A DNA stretch of 64,000 nucleotides from Neobacillus sp. PS3-12 (GCF_030915385.1 NZ_CP133268.1:1860001-1924000); one strand, 5' to 3'. Shown: positions 26,299-34,590, numbered from the stretch's first letter. Numbers and translations: made by a program. The notes: generated by a model from the sequence alone, not told the origin.

Positions 26299-26520
26299 AT
26301 CCGTAACTTTTTATCATTTAACCTGGACCCCTGATTTATTATCCGAAAATTTCACGGGTTTATCCGAACAAACCCCACGTTTATCCCCAAACTCCTACCA
26401 TTTATCCGTAACCCCTGATTTATCCGAAAATTTCACAGTTTTTTCCGAACAAACCCCACGTTTATCCGCAAACTCCTACCATTTATCGGAAAGTTTCATC
26501 ATTTTCCGCACAAAACCGTA
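26299..26520. repeat. intergenic tandem array, 21-bp period (TTTATCCG phrase)
   Basis: About ten imperfect units opening TTTATCCG. ATCCG positions are 26341, 26362, 26383, 26404, then an 18-bp step to 26422, 26443, 26464, 26485; an earlier copy at 26299 is two periods upstream. Units also group into a higher-order duplication of about 81 bp. The array fills the space between the TauE-gene stop and its terminator. Confidence 0.88.
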
Positions 26521-26523
26521 AAG

Positions 26524-27267
26524 TTAACTTAACATCATAATGGCACCGGCAACAATCGGCGTAATAACCATCGCACTTTTTAGAACTGGCTGCGGTGCTA
26601 GGGCTGTGAACTTAGCCCCAACATAAGATCCAATCATGGTACCAGCTACCACCTCGGCTAAAAGTGTGAAATCTAAGAATCCCTGGAAGTAGTAACCCAC
26701 ACCGCCTGCTAATGCGATGGGCAAAATCACAAGCATCGTCGTACCGACTGATTCCCTGATCGTAAGCCCCATGACAACAAGCAAACCAATTTGAATGAAC
26801 GGAGCCGAACCGATTCCAAAGGTACCTGACAGCAATCCGGTCACGATGCCTACAAAAGCCGCCCGCACAACAAGACCAGAGGCTTCCTTTTTGTCTGCTG
26901 TCTTTATTTTTCGAACAATAAATAAACGAGCAACCAAGAGCACCGCGGATAATAATAACATTCCGCCGGTTAACCAATGTAACGAATTTACAGGAATCAA
27001 GCCGGCAAGCTTTGAACCGAAATAGGAAGCAACTGCCCCAAATACCCCTACAATAACACCGGTCTTCACCGAAATATTTCCTTGGCGGAAATGGCTGTAA
27101 GCACCCGATAAAGTGGTAAACACCATCGCTGCCAGGGAAGTCCCTAAAGCTGTATGAATTGGCACCCCAAAGAGCACCGTTAAAATCGCAATAATAAAGC
27201 CAGAGCCGCCAGCCCCAACAAATCCCAGTAAAACACCCAATACAAACATCGTTAGCGCAATAGCCAA
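26524..27267 (-). CDS. TauE/SafE-family membrane exporter
   Basis: 247 residues, about eight hydrophobic helices, sulfite exporter TauE/SafE family (DUF81). The two half-repeats each start with a Gly-rich helix: LGVLLGFVGAGGSGFIIAIL at the N-terminus and GIVTGLLSGTFGIGSAPF at the middle. Members export sulfite, sulfonates or organic anions. It lies between the malate two-component genes and malic enzyme 2, so an organic-acid substrate is possible but not shown. A repeat array occupies its 3' UTR. Confidence 0.87.
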   Translation of the reverse strand: MAIALTMFVLGVLLGFVGAGGSGFIIAILTVLFGVPIHTALGTSLAAMVFTTLSGAYSHFRQGNISVKTGVIVGVFGAVASYFGSKLAGLIPVNSLHWLTGGMLLLSAVLLVARLFIVRKIKTADKKEASGLVVRAAFVGIVTGLLSGTFGIGSAPFIQIGLLVVMGLTIRESVGTTMLVILPIALAGGVGYYFQGFLDFTLLAEVVAGTMIGSYVGAKFTALAPQPVLKSAMVITPIVAGAIMMLS

Positions 27268-27363
27268 AACTATCCCTCCAACTAGTCACGTATGCGCCGA
27301 ATACACACCTTGTTTTCTTCCATCCTTTATTATACTAATTATTCTCTCATTTCCAAAGTCTGA

Positions 27364-27391
27364 AAGACTATCCCGAAAACGAGATAGTCTT
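27364..27391 (-). terminator. terminator of malic enzyme copy 2
   Basis: Stem AAGACTATC/GATAGTCTT with a short CG-closed loop, 33 bp after the malic enzyme stop. Confidence 0.75.
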
Positions 27392-27423
27392 CAAAATTAC
27401 GAGTTTAATTATCCGAAACTAAC

Positions 27424-28671
27424 TTAAATAAGTGCAGGCTGACTTTTTTCTGAGAATGTTAACAAGCGCTTTTTGATATCCTCCACATTCACAATCCTTT
27501 GGGCAACATCCGTTTCGATTGCAGCTTTGGCCACAGCTGCTGCAACATGTGCCGCTACACGAGGATCAAATGGATCTGGAATCACATAATCAGCATTCAA
27601 TTCTTCACCGGAAATCAATCCAGCAATAGCATTTACCGCTGCCAACTTCATTTCCTCATTGATTTCTTTGGCATGAACATCAAGAGCACCACGGAAAATT
27701 CCAGGGAATGCCAAGACATTATTCACTTGGTTAGGGAAATCGGAACGTCCTGTACCGACCACAAGTGCCCCAGCTTCTTTTGCTTCACCTGGCATAATTT
27801 CTGGAACAGGGTTCGCCATTGCAAAGATAATAGGGTCACGATGCATCGAGCGAACCATTTCCTGGGTAACCGCTCCTGCTGCCGATACACCAACAAACAC
27901 ATCAGCACCAACTAGTGCATCTGCCAATGTTCCTTGTTTTTTCTCACGGTTTGTAATTTTGGCCATTTCATCCTTGAATGGATTCATGCCGACTGGACGG
28001 CCTTCATAAATGATTCCTTTTGTATCACATAAAATCACGTCTTTTACACCCATGCGAAGCAATAACTTCACAATCGCTACACCCGCAGCTCCTGCTCCAT
28101 TCACAGCAACGCGAATATCTTCGATGTTTTTATTATTCAATTTTAAGGCATTGATCAATCCTGCTGCTGTTACAATCGCCGTTCCATGCTGGTCATCATG
28201 GAATACAGGAATCTCACATTCCTTACGCAGGCGCTCCTCAATCTCAAAGCATTGCGGTGCAGCAATATCCTCTAAGTTTACACCCCCAAAAGTTGGTTCC
28301 AGCAGCTTAACTGTTTTCACAATTTCGTCAGTGTCGGTTGTGCCCAAGCAAATTGGAAATGCATCGACATCTGCAAACGCCTTGAATAAAACGGCCTTTC
28401 CTTCCATAACAGGCATCGCAGCTTTTGGTCCGATATTTCCAAGCCCAAGGACTGCTGTTCCGTTTGAAACAACCGCTACAAGATTTCCTTTTGACGTATA
28501 ATCATAAACCTTGCTGTCATCTGAATAGATTTCCAAGCATGGCTCGGCAACACCAGGAGAATAAGCTAAACTTAAATCGTTGGCATTATTTACGGGAACC
28601 TTTGAATAGATTCCAACCTTGCCCTTGTGCTCCTTATGCATTTTTAATGCTTCATCACGTAAAGTTGACAT
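27424..28671 (-). CDS. NAD(P)-dependent malic enzyme (copy 2)
   Basis: 415 residues from the ATG at 28671 ([15 protein letters not shown]), with GGAGG 8 bases before it. The open frame runs six codons further up without a ribosome site. Same blocks as copy 1: [59 protein letters not shown] and [20 protein letters not shown]. The large majority of residues are identical to copy 1 at 13899-15146. A perfect cre box lies 24 bp upstream. Its position beside the malate transporter and sensor makes it the likely malate-utilisation copy, while copy 1 has a different upstream palindrome. The two may be split by regulation rather than by chemistry. Confidence 0.95.
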   Translation of the reverse strand: MSTLRDEALKMHKEHKGKVGIYSKVPVNNANDLSLAYSPGVAEPCLEIYSDDSKVYDYTSKGNLVAVVSNGTAVLGLGNIGPKAAMPVMEGKAVLFKAFADVDAFPICLGTTDTDEIVKTVKLLEPTFGGVNLEDIAAPQCFEIEERLRKECEIPVFHDDQHGTAIVTAAGLINALKLNNKNIEDIRVAVNGAGAAGVAIVKLLLRMGVKDVILCDTKGIIYEGRPVGMNPFKDEMAKITNREKKQGTLADALVGADVFVGVSAAGAVTQEMVRSMHRDPIIFAMANPVPEIMPGEAKEAGALVVGTGRSDFPNQVNNVLAFPGIFRGALDVHAKEINEEMKLAAVNAIAGLISGEELNADYVIPDPFDPRVAAHVAAAVAKAAIETDVAQRIVNVEDIKKRLLTFSEKSQPALI

Positions 28672-28694
28672 TGATAGTCCTCCAATCAATCTAT

Positions 28695-28708
28695 TGAAAA
28701 CGTTTTCA
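28695..28708. promoter_or_regulatory. perfect cre box before malic enzyme copy 2
   Basis: TGAAAACGTTTTCA is a full palindrome and matches TGWAANCGNTNWCA at every position, 24 bp before the start codon. A site that close should block transcription when CcpA is bound. Confidence 0.85.
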
Positions 28709-28878
28709 TCAATCTCTTATTTTTATACCTTTATATTAGTACTAACATTGGTTTTTTAATAGTTTTTGTAAATAAAAAAAGTAAAGGTCTTTTATGGAAA
28801 AATGAACTTCATTTGGTACCCGCGATTAGCAGACAACATATATTATGATAAAGGTACGAGATGATATGGAGTGATTCT

Positions 28879-29034
28879 ATGGGATTCTGGGACATTTTTT
28901 CAAGTAAATGCGAGATTTGTAAAAGAAAAACAACACCTCTAAGAAAATACTATAATGAAAAAGGAAAGGTTATTAAACTATGTTTACCCTGTTCACAATA
29001 CGCTGAACGCAGGGCTTATCGGATTAAAAAGTAA
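28879..29034 (+). CDS. small zinc-ribbon-like protein
   Basis: 51 residues starting MGFWDIFSSKCEICKRK, with two CxxC pairs (Cys11/14 and Cys35/38) and a basic C-terminus (RRAYRIKK). ATATGGAGTGATTCT precedes the ATG at 28879 and a bidirectional terminator follows at once. No family recognised. The cysteine layout is like that of the 56-residue protein at 16734-16904, but the rest is different. Likely a small zinc-binding protein. Confidence 0.72.
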   Translation: MGFWDIFSSKCEICKRKTTPLRKYYNEKGKVIKLCLPCSQYAERRAYRIKK

Positions 29035-29070
29035 AAGGTTCCATCCAATCGTTTGGATCGAACCTTTTAC
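29033..29070. terminator. bidirectional terminator
   Basis: Long stem AAAAGGTTC-ATCCA/TTGGAT-GAACCTTTT between convergent genes, overlapping the stop codon of the small ORF. Confidence 0.85.
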
Positions 29071-29075
29071 TTTTT

Positions 29076-29624
29076 CTATTCTAAATTACTATGACGTTTA
29101 AAAGCTTCCGCATTATCAATGTCGTTCAGTTTGCTGAATTGCAGACAAATGGAATCGAAAACGATGTGAACGCATTGGTCGAATAAAGAACCGAGCGGCT
29201 GGATGGTTTGCAGTTCATTCTCGCGGCGGTATTTGGTAGCTGCTGGTACATGAAGAATTTCCGTAGCTGCAGCCGCTAATGCCGACTCAGGATTAGTTGT
29301 CACCGCAATTACCTCACAGCCAAGTGACTTTGTTTTTTCAGCCGTCCATACAACACTTTTCGTTGTGCCCGAACCGGAAACAGCCACCAAAAGGTCACCT
29401 GCTGCAATCGCAGGAGTGATCGTTTCTCCCACCACATAAACAGTTGCTCCCAAGTGCATTAATCTCATCGCAAACGATTTCGCCATCAGTCCGGAGCGGC
29501 CTTCTCCGATGATAAAAATTCGTGGTGCTTTTTGCAAGGTGCTTGCAATTTGCTCTAGCTGACCTTCTTCTACCTGACCTAAAACTGTTTCAATTTCTTT
29601 TAATATGGTTGGAATGAGTGCCAT
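29076..29624 (-). CDS. hxlB: 6-phospho-3-hexuloisomerase
   Basis: 182 residues, one SIS domain. GEGRSGLMAKSFAMRLMHLG, AVSGSGTTKSVVWTAEK and the C-terminal TIQPLGSLFDQCVHI are the signatures of 6-phospho-3-hexuloisomerase (PHI). It isomerises 3-hexulose-6-phosphate to fructose-6-phosphate in the ribulose-monophosphate pathway. It follows the synthase gene by only 3 bp. Many Bacilli use the pair for formaldehyde fixation; here it shares its promoter type with a sugar-acid operon, so the physiological substrate may differ. Confidence 0.92.
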   Translation of the reverse strand: MALIPTILKEIETVLGQVEEGQLEQIASTLQKAPRIFIIGEGRSGLMAKSFAMRLMHLGATVYVVGETITPAIAAGDLLVAVSGSGTTKSVVWTAEKTKSLGCEVIAVTTNPESALAAAATEILHVPAATKYRRENELQTIQPLGSLFDQCVHIVFDSICLQFSKLNDIDNAEAFKRHSNLE

Positions 29625-29627
29625 CTT

Positions 29628-30263
29628 TTATTTCCCCTCTATTTCTGCAATTTTTTGTTTAAATTGGAATGCTGCTTCTGACGGATTGCCTGCCTTTGTA
29701 ATTGCGCCGCCGACAATGACAACTTCAGGGTTCACTGTCGCTTTTAACTGCTCCAAGGATTCGAGCGTGATTCCGCCTGCTGCGGCAATCTGAAGACCAA
29801 CGCTGAATTTGTTATCAGCTGTTCCTCGATTCGCCATGCCAGCTTCCTCTTGCTGATCCTTGCTGACATGCAGACAAAAAATCGCATCCTTGTACTTTTG
29901 CAATTCTAGTTTTTGCTGTTCAGATGTATTTAATAAATCAATCATTACTTTTTTGTTGTAGTGTGCCGCCACTTCCATACAAATATCAATTGTAACAAGT
30001 GGGGATACGCCCATGACCGTCGCCACATCAGCACCGGCCTCAAAACACATTTCAAATTCATAACGGGCATTATCGTTCGTTTTGACATCTGCCACAATCG
30101 TTTTAGTTGGAAAAGCATTTTTCAGTTCTTTAATACTGGTTACCCCAAATTCTTTGATCAAAGAGGTCCCCACCTCAATCCAATCAACAGAATCCTCCAC
30201 TTTTTTGGCCAAATCAATTGCCTCAGCAATTTTTAATCGATCCAATGCTAATTGTATTTTCAT
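29628..30263 (-). CDS. hxlA: 3-hexulose-6-phosphate synthase (or KGPDC-like)
   Basis: 211 residues from the ATG at 30263 (MKIQLALDRLKIAEAI); AAGGAG lies about 11 bases upstream. The longer frame reads through the operator and is rejected. It belongs to the orotidine-5-phosphate decarboxylase superfamily, HPS/KGPDC branch: LALDRL, WIEVGTSLIKEFG, ADVKTNDNARYEF, DLLNT and VVIGGAIT-like VVIVGGAITKAGNP. HPS condenses formaldehyde with ribulose-5-phosphate; KGPDC decarboxylates 3-keto-gulonate-6-phosphate. The active-site strand reads ADVKTNDN where typical HPS reads ADxKTMDxG, so the assignment to HPS is not certain; the hxlB partner supports it. Confidence 0.85.
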   Translation of the reverse strand: MKIQLALDRLKIAEAIDLAKKVEDSVDWIEVGTSLIKEFGVTSIKELKNAFPTKTIVADVKTNDNARYEFEMCFEAGADVATVMGVSPLVTIDICMEVAAHYNKKVMIDLLNTSEQQKLELQKYKDAIFCLHVSKDQQEEAGMANRGTADNKFSVGLQIAAAGGITLESLEQLKATVNPEVVIVGGAITKAGNPSEAAFQFKQKIAEIEGK

Positions 30264-30288
30264 GGTGTTTAAGCTCCTTTTTGGTAGA

Positions 30289-30313
30289 TAAACCGATTTA
30301 CTAAATCGGTTTA
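30289..30313. promoter_or_regulatory. paired LacI-type operators at hxlA promoter
   Basis: Two 12-mers, TAAACCGATTTA (30289-30300) and TAAATCGGTTTA (30302-30313), together form one perfect 25-bp palindrome. They lie just downstream of the -10. The same 12-mer occurs three times before the operon starting at 34590. Confidence 0.85.
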
Positions 30314-30320
30314 TAAAAAG

Positions 30321-30349
30321 ATTATACTTCAAATGTAAGCGTTATTCAA
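30321..30349 (-). promoter_or_regulatory. hxlAB promoter
   Basis: Minus strand -35 TTGAAT (30344-30349), 17-bp spacer containing AACGCTTACA, perfect -10 TATAAT (30321-30326). The promoter at 34665-34693 has the same layout and spacer sequence. Confidence 0.75.
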
Positions 30350-30369
30350 TAGAGGGGGAATCCCCCTCC

Positions 30370-31341
30370 CTACTCACGCCAACTTGGAAAAACATATTCC
30401 TGCGGCTCTCTGTCCACTTTATTGATTTGTTCCAATAAAAGCTCTGCCGCTTTTTCGCCCATTTCAAGCGCTGGCTGGTTGATAAATGAAATTGGCGATT
30501 CAAGCAAATGTTTAAATGGAATATTATCAAATACAACCAGGTCTAAATCCTGGCCAAGTTTAATTCCCTTATTTTTCAAAAACTCCATTACCACCAAAAA
30601 GACCCGATCATTTCCAGCAAATAAAGCGGTAGGTTTTTGCGGTAATGAAAAAAGCTGCTCCAGTTTGCTAGCCATTCCAGGTAAATCAGACTCAATGACA
30701 TAATCAGGGTTCATCTTGAGCCCTGCATCGGCCAAGGCTTTCTGATACCCTTCAAATCTTCCTTTTCGGGTACTAATTGTTAGTGGCTGAACGACAAAGG
30801 CAATATTCTTGTGCCCTTCTTTAATAAAATCAGTAATCGCTTTATGGGTGGACTCTTGATTGTCAGTTATAACAGAAAAGGCCTGTTCCACTTTTCGATC
30901 GACAAACACAACCGGATACCCTTCTTCTACCATCCGTTGATACAAATCGTTATTTTGCCCGCTTGGAAACACTACTAAACCGTCAACCTGCTTAGCCCGC
31001 AGCATCTCAATATACTTTTTTTCTTTTTCTGGGTCGTCATCAGCATTACATACGATTGCGTGCAAATCATGCTCTTGGCAAAAATCTTCAATCCCTCGAA
31101 TGACGGATGTTGAAAAATAATGCAAGATATTTGCTACAATCACACCTACCATTGACGTCCGCTTCTGCTTTAAGCTGCGGGCCAGGTAATTGGGCTGATA
31201 GTCCAGCTTTTCAATGGCCTCTTCAATCTTTTGCTTAGTTTTTTCACCCATATACTCAAAACGTTTATTTAAATATTGAGAAACTGTGCTTTTTGAAACT
31301 CCTGCTTCCTTGGCCACATCGGCCATCGTCACTCTTTCCAT
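30370..31341 (-). CDS. LacI-family transcriptional regulator
   Basis: 323 residues. N-terminal LacI helix-turn-helix (MERVTMADVAKEAGVSKSTVSQYLNKR; reading VSKSTVSQ in the recognition helix), a hinge with YQPNYLARSLKQKRT, and a C-terminal periplasmic-binding-like effector domain (VGVIVANILHYFST, FAGNDRVFLVVMEFLK). It sits between the hxlAB pair and the MFS-kinase-isomerase operon. Both flanking promoters carry the central-CG 12-mer TAAATCGATTTA or a one-base variant, a typical LacI operator. It very likely represses both units and is released by a sugar or sugar phosphate. The N-terminus could also start at ATG of MADVAK. Confidence 0.93.
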   Translation of the reverse strand: MERVTMADVAKEAGVSKSTVSQYLNKRFEYMGEKTKQKIEEAIEKLDYQPNYLARSLKQKRTSMVGVIVANILHYFSTSVIRGIEDFCQEHDLHAIVCNADDDPEKEKKYIEMLRAKQVDGLVVFPSGQNNDLYQRMVEEGYPVVFVDRKVEQAFSVITDNQESTHKAITDFIKEGHKNIAFVVQPLTISTRKGRFEGYQKALADAGLKMNPDYVIESDLPGMASKLEQLFSLPQKPTALFAGNDRVFLVVMEFLKNKGIKLGQDLDLVVFDNIPFKHLLESPISFINQPALEMGEKAAELLLEQINKVDREPQEYVFPSWRE

Positions 31342-31452
31342 CGCTTTGTCCTCTTTCGTTTCCCTTTGGATGACTCCATTTTAGCGGCAAAAGCCGGCTA
31401 TATCCAGTTACTTTTTTCAAAACATTTTGGTTGTTTCTTCCTAATTATTGGC

Positions 31453-31551
31453 AAAACGTGCAAAGCCATTCAAAAATCGTGCAAACCCTGCCTAAAAACG
31501 TGCATTGATTGGTGAAAATCGTGCATCAATGCTCTAAAATCGTGCATTGAC
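31453..31551. repeat. intergenic tandem array, exact 21-bp period (AAAATCGTGCA phrase)
   Basis: Five units with CGTGCA at 31457, 31478, 31499, 31520 and 31541, a perfect 21-bp step. Eleven bases are conserved and ten vary freely between units. The array lies upstream of the lacI start and beyond the MFS terminator. Confidence 0.9.
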
Positions 31552-31552
31552 C

Positions 31553-31582
31553 AAAAAGGATGACAGCTGCAACCGTCATCCC
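31553..31582 (-). terminator. terminator of MFS-kinase-isomerase operon
   Basis: Stem GGATGAC/GTCATCC followed on the minus strand by TTTTTGG. Confidence 0.8.
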
Positions 31583-31590
31583 CTTGGCAA

Positions 31591-32871
31591 TTATGCACTT
31601 ACATTAACTTTCGTTTGATTTTTGCTTTTTTTCGCTGCTTTAATTGCCCATACAGTTAGAATAGCTGATAGGAATAACGAACCTGCCATAAAGATATAGC
31701 TGGCAGAAAATCCGCCTGTTGCCCCGTTCAAATAACCAACGATATAAGAGCCTGCAAATGATCCAAGTGCACCCATGCTGTTGATTAATGCCATTGCACC
31801 ACCGGAAACATTACGTGGCAGAATTTCTGGAATGATCGCAAAGAACGGACCATATGGAGCATACATTGTTCCACCAGCAATCACGAGCAGGATAAATGAA
31901 ATCCAGAAGTGGCTTGTTCCAATAGCGTATGAGATATAGAAAGCGATTGCACCAATCAGTAAAAATGGCCATACAAACGCACTGCGGTTTAACGTTTTAT
32001 CCGAGAAGTATGAAGCAACAAGCATTAAAATGACTGATAAAATATATGGTACGGATGATAACCAACCTGTTTCCACAATACTCATATTTGGAGCTGCTTT
32101 TATAATAGAAGGAAGCCACATAACAAATCCGTAAACACCAATACTCCAAAGGAAATATTGCGCACTTAACAAAATAACTGGTTTAGATTTAAACGCTTCG
32201 CCATAGTTTTTAACAGGGGCGATGCCTTCTTGTTCTTTTTCTAATTGTGCTGCAAAATCATGTTTTTCTTGATCAGATAACCATTTTGCATCTTTTGGTT
32301 TATCGTCAACGATTTTCCACCAAATAAACGCCCAAATTACTGCAGGAAGACCTTCCGCAATAAACATCCATCTCCAGCCAATAGAGTTAACTAAATAACC
32401 AGAAACGATTGACATCCATAATACCGTTGCCGGGTTGCCTAAAATTAGGAATGTATTGGCACGAGACCGTTCTTTTTTTGTAAACCAGTGGCTCAAGAAT
32501 ACAAGCATCGATGGCATAACGGCACTTTCAACGACACCAAGGGCAAATCGTAGAACAAATAAGATTTTAATATTGTTAATCATACCTGTAGCAGATGCTA
32601 ATAAGCCCCATAAAATCAATGACCAGAAAATCAGTTTCTTGGCGCTCTTTTTCTCCGCGTAACTAGCACCAGGTACTTGGAAAAAGAAATAGCCTAAAAA
32701 GAACAACGAACCGAGCAACGAAGATGTTCCTGCTGTAATGTGAAGATCCTTCGCTAATCCTGATGCAGCACCAAAGCCATAGTTGGCACGGTCAAGATAA
32801 GCTAAACTGTAAGTAATAAAAGCAATCGGAATCAAACGCATCCATCTTTGTTTTGCAATTACTTCTTTCAT
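31591..32871 (-). CDS. MFS transporter, anion:cation symporter family
   Basis: 426 residues, 12 predicted membrane segments. Family features: RLIPIAFITYSLAYLDRANYGFG in helix 1 (read in parts), the loop FVLRFALGVVESAVMPSMLVFLSHWFTKKERSRAN, and GWRWMFIAEGLPAVIWAF. These match the ACS family that carries sugar acids (galactonate, glucarate, tartrate) with H+ or Na+. It follows the kinase gene by 1 bp and ends the operon. A KDG-kinase-like gene upstream supports a hexonate or keto-acid substrate, though this is inferred from family and context. Confidence 0.9.
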   Translation of the reverse strand: MKEVIAKQRWMRLIPIAFITYSLAYLDRANYGFGAASGLAKDLHITAGTSSLLGSLFFLGYFFFQVPGASYAEKKSAKKLIFWSLILWGLLASATGMINNIKILFVLRFALGVVESAVMPSMLVFLSHWFTKKERSRANTFLILGNPATVLWMSIVSGYLVNSIGWRWMFIAEGLPAVIWAFIWWKIVDDKPKDAKWLSDQEKHDFAAQLEKEQEGIAPVKNYGEAFKSKPVILLSAQYFLWSIGVYGFVMWLPSIIKAAPNMSIVETGWLSSVPYILSVILMLVASYFSDKTLNRSAFVWPFLLIGAIAFYISYAIGTSHFWISFILLVIAGGTMYAPYGPFFAIIPEILPRNVSGGAMALINSMGALGSFAGSYIVGYLNGATGGFSASYIFMAGSLFLSAILTVWAIKAAKKSKNQTKVNVSA

Positions 32872-32872
32872 G

Positions 32873-33823
32873 TTAGTTCACTCCTTTAGTGATAAATTCT
32901 TGCAACTGATTTTTTGTTGGGTAGCCATCGTTGTCACCAGGTGATTGAACGGCCAATGCACCGATTGCATTTCCCCGTAATACCGCCTCACGGATTGGCA
33001 ATCCTTCGATAATGCCGCTGATGACACCAACAGCAAAACCATCTCCAGCCCCAACGCTATCGACTACTTTTTCTACCTTAAAGCCAGGAACCGTACCTTC
33101 TTCATCTGTTGATTTATAAAATGCCCCCTCGGCACCAAGCTTAATCACGACAAGCTTTACACCTTTCTCTAAGTAAAAGGAAGCAATATCCCGCGGCTCT
33201 TTGTCACCGGTTAAAATTTCGCCCTCGGTAATACCCGGTAAAACATAGTCGGAACCAAATGCGACTTCATTAATTTGTTCAACCATTTCCGCTTTAGATT
33301 TCCAAAGGGTTGGTCGTAAATTGGTATCAAATGAAATAGGGCGACCATTTTTTTTCATAAAGCTTTGAACATGCTTTGAAAAAGCTCTTGTCTCTTCTGA
33401 TAACGCTAATGGAATTCCTGTCATGTGCAAAAGGTTAGCATGTTGAAAATATTCTTCATTAAAATCTTCAATACTGAGATGACTTGCCGCCGATCCTTTT
33501 CGGAAATACTCCACCTCAGGGTCACCTGTTGTGACCTTCGATTTTAATTGGAAGCCCGTTGGGTATCGTTCATCCGTGAAGATATGGTCCGTGTCAACGC
33601 TTTCAGATTTGAGCCTTTCAACGATGAATCTTCCAAATGAATCATTCCCTACTTTAGAAGCATAACCAGACTTGAGTCCAAGCCTCGCAAGACCGATCGC
33701 AACATTTGTTTCTGCTCCTGCCAGCTCACGTGTAAATTGTTCCACTTCGTGTAAAGCACCGGGCTGATTAGCAATAAACATTGCCATCGCTTCCCCAAAG
33801 GTAACTGCATCTAATTTTTTCAT
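32873..33823 (-). CDS. kdgK: PfkB-family sugar kinase (2-keto-3-deoxygluconate kinase-like)
   Basis: 316 residues, ribokinase/PfkB fold. N-terminal LDAVTFGEAMAMFIANQPG and ELAGAETNVAIGLARLG; ATP site and catalytic base in DSVGAGDGFAVGVISG, the second PfkB signature (Asp about 255). The sequence GRPISFDTNLRPTLW is typical of KdgK. It should phosphorylate 2-keto-3-deoxygluconate or a similar keto sugar acid. No KDPG aldolase gene is in the operon; one would be needed elsewhere if the substrate is KDG. It overlaps the isomerase stop by 4 bp. Confidence 0.87.
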   Translation of the reverse strand: MKKLDAVTFGEAMAMFIANQPGALHEVEQFTRELAGAETNVAIGLARLGLKSGYASKVGNDSFGRFIVERLKSESVDTDHIFTDERYPTGFQLKSKVTTGDPEVEYFRKGSAASHLSIEDFNEEYFQHANLLHMTGIPLALSEETRAFSKHVQSFMKKNGRPISFDTNLRPTLWKSKAEMVEQINEVAFGSDYVLPGITEGEILTGDKEPRDIASFYLEKGVKLVVIKLGAEGAFYKSTDEEGTVPGFKVEKVVDSVGAGDGFAVGVISGIIEGLPIREAVLRGNAIGALAVQSPGDNDGYPTKNQLQEFITKGVN

Positions 33824-34590
33824 ACCAACACCTCGCTCTCTAGTTGCTCAATAAACCTGACATAATCTTTTGTTTTTTCAATTGGCTGGATCGGAAATTC
33901 CAGGGCCTTGGTTAATTCGGCTGGAAAAGTATTAAATACCCTCTTCCAACTGTGACTTTGTCCTTTTTGCAATGGCACCGTTACAAGCCCTTTTTGGTTT
34001 TTTTCAACCTGTTTTAAATGCAGATAATGGACGAATGGTGCTAGCTCCGTTAACGCTTCTTCAACACTCTGATTGGCATAATACCAATTTCCGGCGTCAA
34101 ATGTCATTTTTACGGGAACCTTTATTGCTAATGCGCTTTCAAAAAAGGTTTTAAGGTTCTGTATATTCCCGCCATAGAGCGTCTGATCATTTTCAACCAA
34201 CAATTGAATTTCCGTTTGTTGTTTTAAAAAGTTGAAAAGATCGATAAGGTTAGATTGATCTTTTTGAAAATGGCCCAGCGATACCTTAAGCCAGCCTGCT
34301 CTGAGGGTTAGAGCTTCTTCAAATACCGTTGTTAACATTTCTATATTTAATTGATGATCCTCTTTCCATAATTCAATTGGTGCAGAATAGACCGTGAATA
34401 ATCCGAAACGGGCGATTTCCTTTTTGATTTGAGTTAATTGCTGAACTTTTTCATTCTCGGGCAAAAGTTCTCTGCGAACTTCAACCCCATAGGCACCCGC
34501 TTTTGCGATGTGCTCAATGTAGAAGAGCTGCCCACTTTCCAGTACTTCGTCTCGTCCGAAAGCATTCAACGGTATAATTACGTTTTGCAT
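33820..34590 (-). CDS. TIM-barrel sugar (phosphate) isomerase/epimerase-like protein
   Basis: 256 residues, xylose-isomerase-like TIM barrel (AP_endonuc_2 family). Metal-binding acidic positions fit QLLVENDQTL (Glu), KMTFDAGNWYY (Asp) and HYLHLKQVEKN (His/Lys). It is the first gene of the operon under the triple operator. Relatives epimerise or isomerise keto sugars (IolE/IolH, tagatose epimerase). Likely converts the imported compound before phosphorylation by the PfkB-type kinase next door; reaction not assignable. Confidence 0.78.
   Translation of the reverse strand: MQNVIIPLNAFGRDEVLESGQLFYIEHIAKAGAYGVEVRRELLPENEKVQQLTQIKKEIARFGLFTVYSAPIELWKEDHQLNIEMLTTVFEEALTLRAGWLKVSLGHFQKDQSNLIDLFNFLKQQTEIQLLVENDQTLYGGNIQNLKTFFESALAIKVPVKMTFDAGNWYYANQSVEEALTELAPFVHYLHLKQVEKNQKGLVTVPLQKGQSHSWKRVFNTFPAELTKALEFPIQPIEKTKDYVRFIEQLESEVLV

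Noticed and set aside
26150..26521. 123-codon open frame between malK and the TauE gene
   Set aside because: It is produced by the 21-bp repeat units and a terminator; no ribosome site and repetitive translation.
30264..30332. N-terminal extension of hxlA
   Set aside because: The extra 23 codons read through the operator and lack a ribosome site; MKIQLALD at 30263 is the family start.
31453..31551. CRISPR-like array of short repeats
   Set aside because: Units are 21 bp with no 25-40 bp unique spacers, repeats are imperfect, and no cas genes are in the window. The same holds for the other arrays.
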